Source: an uncultured Acetobacter sp. (GTDB taxonomy: Bacteria; Pseudomonadota; Alphaproteobacteria; Acetobacterales; Acetobacteraceae). From it: a stretch of DNA of 19,751 nucleotides. Position 1 is the first letter of the stretch. Each line of letters opens with the position of its first letter. Position numbers and translations under genes: made by a program. The notes beneath the pieces were generated by a model. It saw only the letters and a list, made by a program, of their open reading frames with translations, did not search any database and was not told the origin of the DNA. The stretch is from NCBI RefSeq assembly GCF_937875265.1, contig NZ_CALLXM010000040.1, positions 1-19,751 on the forward strand. The letters are read 5' to 3'. Positions 6,262 to 14,072 of the stretch are shown here, piece by piece.

Positions 6262-8663
6262 CACCACTTTTGAAAACCCGCCTTCTTCTCAGCGCATGTT
6301 CTGGCGTCCTTGTTCTGGGCGGGGCAGGTGTTGCGGCTTCGGCCAGCCCTAATCATCTGTTGCCGCAATATCAGAATGCCTGGCAGCCGTCGCTTACTCC
6401 TTCTGCCAACACGGCTCTTACTGCCACAGCCCTGCCGCGTATGGCCCTTACCAAAATGGCGACGGTCAATACGGCTCTGGCCAGCCCCCCGCTTTCTTAT
6501 TTACCCACACGGCCTCCGGGCGGGCTGGATGCCGCAACGGGTGTGCCCGCCTTGTGGCAGAGTGCCACCATCGGGCAGATTGGGGTTATGGCGGACGGGA
6601 GTGTGCAGCAGTCCGATAAAGGGGCACCCAACGGCGTTGCTGCACTGGACGCGAACGGTGCAATGGTCTCCCCTGTTTCCGGAGACCTTTCTTCGGCTAC
6701 AGCAAAAATCGGCGTGAATGGGGCTGTTGTCAGGCCTCTGGCAGAGCGGTTTGCAGACCAGCTAAACGCGAAGGATTTCGGTCTGACGCTGGATGGTACA
6801 ACGGATGATACAAGTGCCCTTCAGGCCGCCAAAAGTGCCGCAGCCTCCGGTGCCGTCATTCAGGTGCCCGCAGGAAAGCTGATGCTGAAAGCCCTGCCCA
6901 CGGGCAGCACGCCCAATTTGTGGCAGGCCAGCGGCACCACGCAGGCTGATGGCAGCCCCCTGACCAGCCTTGGCACAGATGTGATTGAAAGCACGCTGGA
7001 AGGTGGGAAATATTTTTCCCGTGGTCAGACAGCGGCGGACATGGCCCCTGTTTTGCGCAAGGATATGGATGTCACGCATTCAGGTGGCACCACAGGTTTT
7101 GTCATGAACCTTGAAAAAGGGAACTGCACCATTCCCTCCGTTGGGGCGGCGCTGAGTGACTATGTCTGGTGCCATTCCACAGTGTTGAACAGTTCTGCCT
7201 TTGGGGCTGGGCAGCATGTGGCGCAGGCCAGTCTGGCCCAAAGGCCTGCCGATGCCCTGACGGATGGTAAAGGCTCCCGCTCCCAGATCTGGGCCGGATA
7301 TGATGAAACCCGTGATGATACCGGCCAACCTTCCAATATTGCAGGCAGTCTGGTCGGGCGGGAAGTGGATGTATATGCCAACGGGGATGACCCCAATAAC
7401 TGGCGCATCGGCCTCCAGCTTCAGATTGCCGGGGCGGATGCCAGCGGCACACCGGGTAAGGTTGGGAAAGGGATTGCGCTGGGGAATAATGATGGCACCA
7501 GCACGTATGGCACGATGATTGATGCCGCTGGCCGGTTTGATACGGCGGGGATTGATCTCTCCCGCAGCACACCGGTCAATAACGCTCCGGTTCTGAATAT
7601 TGGCGCAAACCGGAATCTTGCGTTCAGTGATGACCACAAGCCACATTTTCAGTTTGATTCCGCTGCATACACTTTGCGCTACTGGTATGACACCACGCCG
7701 CTTTTATCCGTTGGTATGAATGGGGATATCACAACCACCATTGCTAATGCAGGCAGCGGGGTGGCGTGGACACTGGGCGGGCAGGCGCTTATCGGCCTGA
7801 ACCTGAGTGGGCTGGATACACCAGAGGCCATGCGGCTGGGAACGGGCCAGAGGCTCTCCTGGGAACCAACCTCTGTTGTACAAAGCAGTTTTACCAATGG
7901 AAAACTGACTGAGCAGGTGGCCACAGGTGTCGCCCGCACGCTGGATACGCAGGGGAACGAGACCATTCCCGGTGCCGTGCATGACAGCCAGACAGTGGTC
8001 AGCCTGACGCAGCCCACAGCGTCCGCCTTTGTGGCGCAGGGCACAGCGTCAATCGGGCTGGATACCACCGGCCTGACCGCACCCGATGTCCTGCGCATGG
8101 CGGATGGTCAGCATGTGTCATGGGAACATACGGCAACTGTGCAAACCCGTTTTTCCAGCGGCCTGTTGCAGGACACATGGGGGGGGAGCCCGTTGCGCTC
8201 ACTGGACCAGAGCGGGAATGAAACGCTGTCCGGCAGCAGCCTGAACAGTGGCATGACAACCACCCTGAACAACGTATCCGCCAGCGCCATTGCGCTGAAT
8301 GGCAAGGCTGCTATTGGCGTGAACCTGTCGGGGCTGGACACAGCGCAGGCCCTGCGTCTGGGCAGCGGGCAGGCTGTGGCGTGGGAGCCTACGGGCGTGA
8401 TCACCACCGCCTATACCTCCACTGGCCTGCGGGATGCCAACGGCACGACTGCTTTGCGTGTGCTGGACACAGCGGGAAACGAAACTTTGTCCGGCAGCCT
8501 GACCCCCGCCGGTGGCGTGCGGTTGCCCACCTTCTCCCGCGCCGCAGTCAAAGCGATGAGCAACCTGCCCATTGGCACCACGGTCTATGATGCAGATGAT
8601 GACGCCCCGGCCATCTACACCTCCGCAGGCTGGAAACTAGCGGCTTTGAATGCGATTCCGTGA
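6258..8663 (+). CDS. Tailspike-like beta-helix protein with an N-terminal signal peptide
   Basis: Protein of 801 residues, taking the ATG at 6258 that overlaps the previous stop. Residues 1-29 look like a signal peptide: two basic residues (K6, R8), a hydrophobic core, and an ASA-S cleavage site near 29. A lipobox-like LSAC (11-14) is also present but sits early in the core. Residues 120-137 repeat the fibre motif KGAPNGVAALDANGAMV. Residues 171-191 (AKDFGLTLDGTTDDTSALQAA) are the pectate-lyase-superfamily opening of phage tailspikes. The C-terminal third has three copies of an approximately 87-residue repeat, each ending in a 'LD..GNET..G' motif (GNET at 566, 653, 741), then a 'LPIGTTVYDADDDAPAIYTSAGWKLA' end like other fibre tips. 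An exported spike is unusual because virion spikes are cytoplasmic. A longer frame from 6135 exists but would overlap the prior gene heavily. Confidence 0.75.
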   Translation: MTPLLKTRLLLSACSGVLVLGGAGVAASASPNHLLPQYQNAWQPSLTPSANTALTATALPRMALTKMATVNTALASPPLSYLPTRPPGGLDAATGVPALWQSATIGQIGVMADGSVQQSDKGAPNGVAALDANGAMVSPVSGDLSSATAKIGVNGAVVRPLAERFADQLNAKDFGLTLDGTTDDTSALQAAKSAAASGAVIQVPAGKLMLKALPTGSTPNLWQASGTTQADGSPLTSLGTDVIESTLEGGKYFSRGQTAADMAPVLRKDMDVTHSGGTTGFVMNLEKGNCTIPSVGAALSDYVWCHSTVLNSSAFGAGQHVAQASLAQRPADALTDGKGSRSQIWAGYDETRDDTGQPSNIAGSLVGREVDVYANGDDPNNWRIGLQLQIAGADASGTPGKVGKGIALGNNDGTSTYGTMIDAAGRFDTAGIDLSRSTPVNNAPVLNIGANRNLAFSDDHKPHFQFDSAAYTLRYWYDTTPLLSVGMNGDITTTIANAGSGVAWTLGGQALIGLNLSGLDTPEAMRLGTGQRLSWEPTSVVQSSFTNGKLTEQVATGVARTLDTQGNETIPGAVHDSQTVVSLTQPTASAFVAQGTASIGLDTTGLTAPDVLRMADGQHVSWEHTATVQTRFSSGLLQDTWGGSPLRSLDQSGNETLSGSSLNSGMTTTLNNVSASAIALNGKAAIGVNLSGLDTAQALRLGSGQAVAWEPTGVITTAYTSTGLRDANGTTALRVLDTAGNETLSGSLTPAGGVRLPTFSRAAVKAMSNLPIGTTVYDADDDAPAIYTSAGWKLAALNAIP

Positions 8664-8731
8664 AGTGTTTGTAGTGGGTCATGGCTGAATATGAAGGCAA
8701 TGGATCGGGAAAATTATCAGGATAAGGTGTT

Positions 8732-8756
8732 AATGAATAATATTCATTCCTATAAT
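8732..8756 (+). promoter_or_regulatory. 17-bp perfect palindrome abutting a TATAAT -10 box (possible operator and promoter)
   Basis: AATGAATA-A-TATTCATT (8732-8748) is a perfect 8-bp inverted repeat with one central base, followed two bases later by TATAAT (8751-8756). With 17-base spacing the -35 would be TGTTAA (8728-8733), a poor match to TTGACA. The spacing suggests a repressor or activator site over a promoter pointing right. The surrounding DNA is much more AT-rich than the genes on either side. The promoter call is an inference from motif alone. Confidence 0.45.
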
Positions 8757-8779
8757 AGTTAAATGTTATTATTTTTGAG

Positions 8780-8810
8780 AAAAGCGTTTTGAATGCAGCG
8801 CTTTTTTTAT
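8780..8810 (+). terminator. Rho-independent terminator after the tail cluster
   Basis: AAAAGCG (8780-8786) pairs with CGCTTTT (8799-8805) around a 12-base loop, and the right arm runs into a T-rich tract (CTTTTTTTAT, 8801-8810). It lies 117 bases after the spike stop codon, so it plausibly ends the tail transcript. It also sits just downstream of the TATAAT box, so it could end a very short transcript from there. Confidence 0.7.
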
Positions 8811-8910
8811 CCCCTCGGGTGGAAACAGAGCGTCCTGACTCTCTTATCGAAGGAATGCTTTTCCTGTATGTTCGGAATTAAGTGACATTTTTCAGACACA
8901 TTTCATCGGG

Positions 8911-8932
8911 GCCTTATTCAAGGCTGCGCCTT
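8911..8932 (+). promoter_or_regulatory. Two mutually exclusive hairpins in the leader of the Hint protein gene
   Basis: The segment AAGGC (8920-8924) can pair either with GCCTT upstream (8911-8915, 4-base loop ATTC) or with GCCTT downstream (8928-8932, 3-base loop TGC). It ends 32 bases before the ATG of the giant repeat protein. The symmetry suggests a switch or a protein-binding site, but the stems are only 5 bp and chance is possible. Confidence 0.35.
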
Positions 8933-8964
8933 ACATCAGTTCAGCTCAGTGGATCTAAAACGCG

Positions 8965-11900
8965 ATGGCCAATATTACAGTTTCCTCCGGTCAGTCTTCT
9001 TCCGGTCTGACGCTCAGCGGGGATGATATCCTCATTGTCCAGTCCGGTGGTATGGTTCAGGGGAGCCAACTGGAGCAGGGGTCTGGCTATGGTGATGGCC
9101 CGACTGAGCAGGTGCTGGGCAGCAGCGTTGGCACGCAGATTGATTACGGCTCCCAGACAGTTGATGCAGGTGGATCCAGCCTGAGTGCGGTTGTTGGTTC
9201 AGACGGTGAGCAGCAGGTTATAAACGGTGGTACAGCCAGTTTTACCACAATCCAGAGCGCAGGATATGTGCATCTTGGGGATGAAGACGCTGATCAGACC
9301 ACCCCTCTTGCTGTAGCGACATCGGACACCGTACTGTCCGGTGGTGAGCTGAGTATTGATGGTCGGGGCTTTGCCTCTGCTACGAATGTTTCTGCCGGAG
9401 GTGGGATTGATGTTCAAAGTGGTGGCCAGACCTCAGGTGATACCATTTCTTCCGGCGGGGTTCTTTTCGTCGAAAGGGGCGGCTCGGCTGCGCACGAAAC
9501 AATTCAGGCTGGTGGCCTGATTGTTGAACGTGGCGGCGCTATTGTGACGGATACCAATACCAGTGGTGTTCTGGCCGGTGTTGTGGTGACGAATGATAGT
9601 GACGGAATCATATCCTCCTGGGTGCAGTCTGGTAATGCGCCCCTTAATAACCTCGACCTTTCTGCGCTGAGTGGTGCCAACCAGTATGAAGGGCTTGATG
9701 CCATTGTTGCGGCTGGTCAGACGGTAAATGGTCTGACGCTGAACTCCAGTATGGATCTTGAAATTGACGGCACCGTCAACGGCCTGACCGGAGGATATGT
9801 CGATATTGAGCAGGGGGGTGTGCTGACAGGAGCAGTGTCCGCCGCCACCCTCAACAATAGTGGTGGTGAGGTGTCAGGCATCACCCTCACGAGCGGCCTC
9901 ACTCTCAATAACTACGGGGGGCTTGCCGAACAGGTCACAGTGCAGAGCGGCGCAACACTGACGGTTGGCCTTTCGCAATGGTATAATGAGTATGGTGATG
10001 AACCCGCTCTTCCTCCGGCGCAGGCATCTGGCACGGTAGTGCAGTCTGGTGGTAGCCTTCAGGTTCTCTCCGGCGGCAGCATTACGGGAGATACTATTTC
10101 TTCCGGTGGGTATGTGTACCTGTCTGCCGGAGCATCAGCATCGGATGAGACCATTGCGGACGGTGGCATTCTGATCCGCGAGGGAAATACCACCCTCAGC
10201 AACATCCATGGCGCACTGGCCGGTGTGGTCATGACGGACGCCAATGGTGTTGTGCAGGACGTTTTCTTCCAGTCCGGCACGAATACACTCAGTAATCTCA
10301 CGTTGACTCCAACTGGTACCGTGAACGGCGGCCAGAGCACTGTTGTTGTGGCAAATGGTGAGACCGTGAACGGTCTGGCTCTGGGGGGCAGCAGCGGGTT
10401 TATTTCTCTCAATATTGCCGGGACTGTTTCCGGTCTGTCCTGTGCGGCTGGTCAGGTGACCGTCATGCAAGGGGGGACTCTGGGCGGGAATATTTCCAAA
10501 AGTAATCAAAACCCATACGGCTGGATGTCTGTCGTAAATAGCGGCGGCAGCATTTCCGGTGCGGTGCTGACCAGCGGTCTGACCCTGAGCAACGCCTCTG
10601 GTACGGTTGATGGCCTGACCGTTCTTAGTGGGGCAACGCTTGAAGCTCAGGATATGAGCATGACTGGCGTGGTGGTGCAAAGCGGTGGCACGCTTCTTCT
10701 TGCTTCCGCGGCGGACATAGGTTCTGCCGGAGGCACGCTGGACATCGGGGCAAACCTTATTGTCGGGCAGAATATTTCCGCCACTCAGTCCGGTGGTGCG
10801 CTGATTGTGTCCAGTAACGGCACAGTTGTGCAGACCTACACGATTGATGTTCCTGCAGGCGGTACGCCTGTTCTGACGGCAGCCAGCAATAACAACGTAT
10901 ATGGGGGCAGCGCCTATACACTGGCGGAAGGACAGCTTGTTTCTGCGGGTCAGACCTCCACTGGCTATGTTGCCAGTACCGGGCAGGTGCAGTTTGTTTA
11001 TTCCGGGGGAACAAGCATCAGCACAACCGTCATGTCTGGCGGGCAGGAAACGGTTTACTCAGGCGGTCTGGCCTCAGCCACCACGGTTCTTTCCGGGGGG
11101 AGTGACATTGTTAGTGCCGGCGGGTCTGCTCTTGGCACGGTTGTGTCATCCTATGGATCAGAAACTGTCTCTGCTGGTGGGACGGCATCGCAGACGGATG
11201 TGCAGACTGGTGGCTCCCAGAATGTGTCTTCTGGTGGGGTCGCCATTTCTGCAACGGTAGAGCTGGGAGGCGTGCAGAGTATTTATAATGGCACCGCTTC
11301 TGGTACGCAGGTCAATGGTTACCAGAGCCTCTACGCTGGCCAGACAGTCTCTTCACTGGTGGCGAGTGGAGGGGTGGAATACGTTCAGGCTGGTGTGGCA
11401 TCTTCCACCACCGTTCAAAGCGGCGGCCAGATTTATGTTGTCCAGAGTGGTCAGGCCTCTGGCACCACTATTGAAAATGGTGGCCACCTGTCAGACACCG
11501 CAGGTGTAACGATTGCTACAACTGTACAATCTGGCGGCCATTACATGGTCAATGGAACTCCGGCGTATAAATATGTAAATGGTAGCTCTGTTTCTGGGGA
11601 GAGCTTTGGGTCTTCTCTTTCCACCACAGTGCTGTCCGGTGGCATCATGCAGGTTGGGCCGGGCGGCAGCGCCTCGGGGGATGTCATTTCCTCTGGCGGA
11701 TATGTGGAAGTGCAGTCCGGCGGCATTATTTCCGATGAAACAGTGAAAAACGGCGGCATTATCATTCTCGATAATGGCGGGACTGTTACCGGCACCAATA
11801 CGTCCGGCGTTCTGGCAGGCGTGGTCGTGCGGGATGGGCAGGGCGCTCTGGTTTCCGCCATTGTACAGTCTGGCAATAATACGCTTCAGTCTCTGGATCT

Positions 11901-14040
11901 GACGTCCTTGAGCAGTTCGGGTGCAGCGCACAGTATTCTGGTGGCGTCGGGTGAGACTGTGGAGAATTTGTCCGCAGGGAGTGCCGGATCCTACAGTTAT
12001 CAGACGACCCTGAGCATTGGGGGTGTCGTGTCTGGCCTGAATGCCACGGGGGTTATCACAACTGTTCTGAGCGGCGGTGTTCTGGAAGGTGCCGTCTCCG
12101 GTTTAAACGCTTCAGGCTATGTCTGGGTTGGTGATACCGTTATCAACAGCGGGGGCAGGGTTGACAATGTTCAGCTTGGGTCCGGCGTAGAGATGGATAA
12201 TGAGTCTGGCGCCGTCAATGGTCTGGTAGTTGCCAGCGGTGCCACACTGCAAACAAGAGCATCTACTCTTTCCAATGTGACGGTAGAAAGCGGCGGTGTC
12301 CTGGACATTTACGGCACCAGTGGGGGCAGCACAGGTCAGAATGTTGGCACACTGAATGTTGGAGCAGACCTGAACCTGTTTTATTCAGGGTCAGCCACGC
12401 AGCAGGGCGACACCGTTCTGATTACGTCCTCCGGCATGGTTGCTGAACGCTTTGCAATAGAGTTGTCGCCCGATGCACAGCCGGGCGAAACCGGCATTCT
12501 GCTGGGGTCATCTGGTACGTGCAGCGTGACGGAAGGCTATGTGGTCAGCGCTGGCCAGACGTCTACAGGGCTGATTGTCCCCCGCAGTCATGAACTGATG
12601 GTGGAGGCTGGCGGAACCAGTGTGGATGCCACACTGGTTGGATCATCTTCTCAGGCCTCTGGCGGGTCGTCCCCGGCGCAGGAAGATGTGTGGGGCAGCA
12701 GCCTGCGCACAAGTGCGACCTCTGCGCAGCAGGTTGTGCATTCCGGCGGCGTCAGCACCGATGCCTCTGTCGTTTCTAACGGAGGGCAGACAATTCTGTC
12801 CGGCGGGACGGCATCGGGTACCGTGATCAGTGATTTCTCTTCCCAGTCTGTCTCGTCAGGCGGCAGTGCTGTCAGCACAACCTTGTCCGCTTATGCACAA
12901 CAGACTGTGGAGGTCGGTGGCAGTGTCACCGGCACAACACTGACAAATGGCGGAGATCAGCTTCTTGACGGCGGGAGCGCTCTGAATACGACCGTTGGTT
13001 CAGGGGGCCTGGAAACCCTGTTCGGGCAGAGTGTTGCCTCTGGAACGGTTATTCAGTCAGGCGGCAGGGGGGTCGTGGAGGCGCAAGCCTTACTGGAAGA
13101 TTTCACGGTTGAGAGTGGCGGGCAACTTAATGTGTATGGGTCTGCTCTGCATGGTGAGGTGAAAAGCGGCGCTACTCTCAATATCTTTAGCGTTTCTGCG
13201 ACTGGCACTGGTGTCGTTCAGGAAACCGGCACAACAGTGGATCTGGGCGCGCATCTGCTCTTTGGCAATGGCTTGTCCGGTCAGATTGAAAACGACACTC
13301 TGGTGCTTACCAGTGGCGGTGTTGCGGTTGAAAGCTTTGCGCTTGGCAACCTGCCTGCCAATGCCGGAGGGGAGACCCCTCTGCTGACGCAGGTGACATC
13401 CGGGTTTCAGACCTATTACGAACTGGATGATGGCACCCCCTGCTACTGCCCCGGCACGCTGATTGCCACCACGCGGGGCGAGGTCGCTGTGGAGGATCTG
13501 AAAATTGGGGATAGGGTTATTACTGCCGCAGGGAAGCGACGCCCCATCCGCTGGATTGGCAACCGAGCCTATTCCGGCCGCTTTGCCGCAACCAACCCGG
13601 ATGTTCTGCCTGTTCTGTTCCGTGCAGGCTCTCTTGGGGTTGGAGTATCTGGAGAAGCACTACCCCGGCGGGATCTGATGGTGTCCCCTCTGCACGCCAT
13701 GTATCTGGATGGTGTGCTGGTGCCCGCGCAAGCACTGGTGAATGGCACGTCCATTATGCGGCTTCAGCAGGTGGACCGTGTGGCCTATTTCCATATTGAG
13801 CTGAAGACGCATGACATTCTGCTGGCGGAGGGTGCTCCGGCGGAAAGCTTTGTGGATGATGACAGCCGGGGCATGTTCCACAACGCGCATGAGTATGCGG
13901 AGCACTACCCTAATGAGCGCAAGCCCGCTGTGCAGTATTGCGCTCCGCGTGTGGAGGAAGGCCCGCAGCTTGAAGCCATCCGCCAGAAGCTGAACAGCCT
14001 GCCGGTGGCCCGGACTGCGGCCCTGAACCGCGCCGGATAA
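8965..14040 (+). CDS. Giant strand-loop-strand repeat surface protein with C-terminal Hint (Hint_2) domain
   Basis: Protein of 1691 residues. Residues 1-1490 are Gly/Ser/Thr-rich repeats of the AIDA-like 'passenger strand-loop-strand' type (for example VLSGGSDIVSAGGSALGTVV), predicted to form a beta-solenoid. Residues 1493-1640 are a Hint domain of the Hint_2 type: first cysteine in CYCPGTLIAT, then GEVAVEDLKIGDRV, PIRWIGNR, SPLHAMYLDGVLVPAQALVN (conserved His near 1577) and HIELKTHDILLAEGAPAESF. Hint domains in the hedgehog/intein superfamily cut the chain before the cysteine; cleavage here is inferred. There is no classical signal peptide (MANITVSSGQSSSGLTL) and no autotransporter beta-barrel, so export must use another route, perhaps type I secretion. 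The ribosome site is weak. The downstream glycosyltransferase begins 32 bases after the stop. Likely role: adhesin or biofilm surface protein. Confidence 0.88.
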   Translation: MANITVSSGQSSSGLTLSGDDILIVQSGGMVQGSQLEQGSGYGDGPTEQVLGSSVGTQIDYGSQTVDAGGSSLSAVVGSDGEQQVINGGTASFTTIQSAGYVHLGDEDADQTTPLAVATSDTVLSGGELSIDGRGFASATNVSAGGGIDVQSGGQTSGDTISSGGVLFVERGGSAAHETIQAGGLIVERGGAIVTDTNTSGVLAGVVVTNDSDGIISSWVQSGNAPLNNLDLSALSGANQYEGLDAIVAAGQTVNGLTLNSSMDLEIDGTVNGLTGGYVDIEQGGVLTGAVSAATLNNSGGEVSGITLTSGLTLNNYGGLAEQVTVQSGATLTVGLSQWYNEYGDEPALPPAQASGTVVQSGGSLQVLSGGSITGDTISSGGYVYLSAGASASDETIADGGILIREGNTTLSNIHGALAGVVMTDANGVVQDVFFQSGTNTLSNLTLTPTGTVNGGQSTVVVANGETVNGLALGGSSGFISLNIAGTVSGLSCAAGQVTVMQGGTLGGNISKSNQNPYGWMSVVNSGGSISGAVLTSGLTLSNASGTVDGLTVLSGATLEAQDMSMTGVVVQSGGTLLLASAADIGSAGGTLDIGANLIVGQNISATQSGGALIVSSNGTVVQTYTIDVPAGGTPVLTAASNNNVYGGSAYTLAEGQLVSAGQTSTGYVASTGQVQFVYSGGTSISTTVMSGGQETVYSGGLASATTVLSGGSDIVSAGGSALGTVVSSYGSETVSAGGTASQTDVQTGGSQNVSSGGVAISATVELGGVQSIYNGTASGTQVNGYQSLYAGQTVSSLVASGGVEYVQAGVASSTTVQSGGQIYVVQSGQASGTTIENGGHLSDTAGVTIATTVQSGGHYMVNGTPAYKYVNGSSVSGESFGSSLSTTVLSGGIMQVGPGGSASGDVISSGGYVEVQSGGIISDETVKNGGIIILDNGGTVTGTNTSGVLAGVVVRDGQGALVSAIVQSGNNTLQSLDLTSLSSSGAAHSILVASGETVENLSAGSAGSYSYQTTLSIGGVVSGLNATGVITTVLSGGVLEGAVSGLNASGYVWVGDTVINSGGRVDNVQLGSGVEMDNESGAVNGLVVASGATLQTRASTLSNVTVESGGVLDIYGTSGGSTGQNVGTLNVGADLNLFYSGSATQQGDTVLITSSGMVAERFAIELSPDAQPGETGILLGSSGTCSVTEGYVVSAGQTSTGLIVPRSHELMVEAGGTSVDATLVGSSSQASGGSSPAQEDVWGSSLRTSATSAQQVVHSGGVSTDASVVSNGGQTILSGGTASGTVISDFSSQSVSSGGSAVSTTLSAYAQQTVEVGGSVTGTTLTNGGDQLLDGGSALNTTVGSGGLETLFGQSVASGTVIQSGGRGVVEAQALLEDFTVESGGQLNVYGSALHGEVKSGATLNIFSVSATGTGVVQETGTTVDLGAHLLFGNGLSGQIENDTLVLTSGGVAVESFALGNLPANAGGETPLLTQVTSGFQTYYELDDGTPCYCPGTLIATTRGEVAVEDLKIGDRVITAAGKRRPIRWIGNRAYSGRFAATNPDVLPVLFRAGSLGVGVSGEALPRRDLMVSPLHAMYLDGVLVPAQALVNGTSIMRLQQVDRVAYFHIELKTHDILLAEGAPAESFVDDDSRGMFHNAHEYAEHYPNERKPAVQYCAPRVEEGPQLEAIRQKLNSLPVARTAALNRAG
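9405..12610 (+). repeat. Three copies of a long super-repeat inside the Hint protein gene
   Basis: Protein segments starting near nucleotides 9405, 10048 and 11629 share the same order: 'SGD.ISSGG.....SG....DET...GG.......T.TSGVLAGVV..' then 'V.SGN..L..L.L' then 'VA.GETV..L' then a 'G.V.GL' block, ending in 'V.SGATL'. Copies 2 and 3 continue through a further 'cap' block ('L.VGA.L....S.T..GD.VL..SSG.V...Y.I') at about 10735-10920 and 12346-12550; copy 1 lacks it. A third cap block (13237-13434) directly precedes the Hint domain. Divergence between copies is large, so the duplications are old. Confidence 0.65.
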
Positions 14041-14072
14041 GGGAATTTACGGGGCATGTCTCATACAGGGAG

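Noticed and set aside
7080..7646. Minus-strand open frame of 188 codons inside the spike gene
   Set aside because: Shadow of a GC-rich coding strand; the plus-strand frame shows tailspike motifs.
10135..10680. Minus-strand open frame of 181 codons inside the repeat protein gene
   Set aside because: Arises opposite a repetitive sequence with biased codons; no start signal or family pattern.
8965..13440. The short internal repeats considered as a CRISPR-like or satellite array
   Set aside because: They are in-frame, divergent codon-level repeats of a protein motif inside one long open frame, with no constant spacer length.
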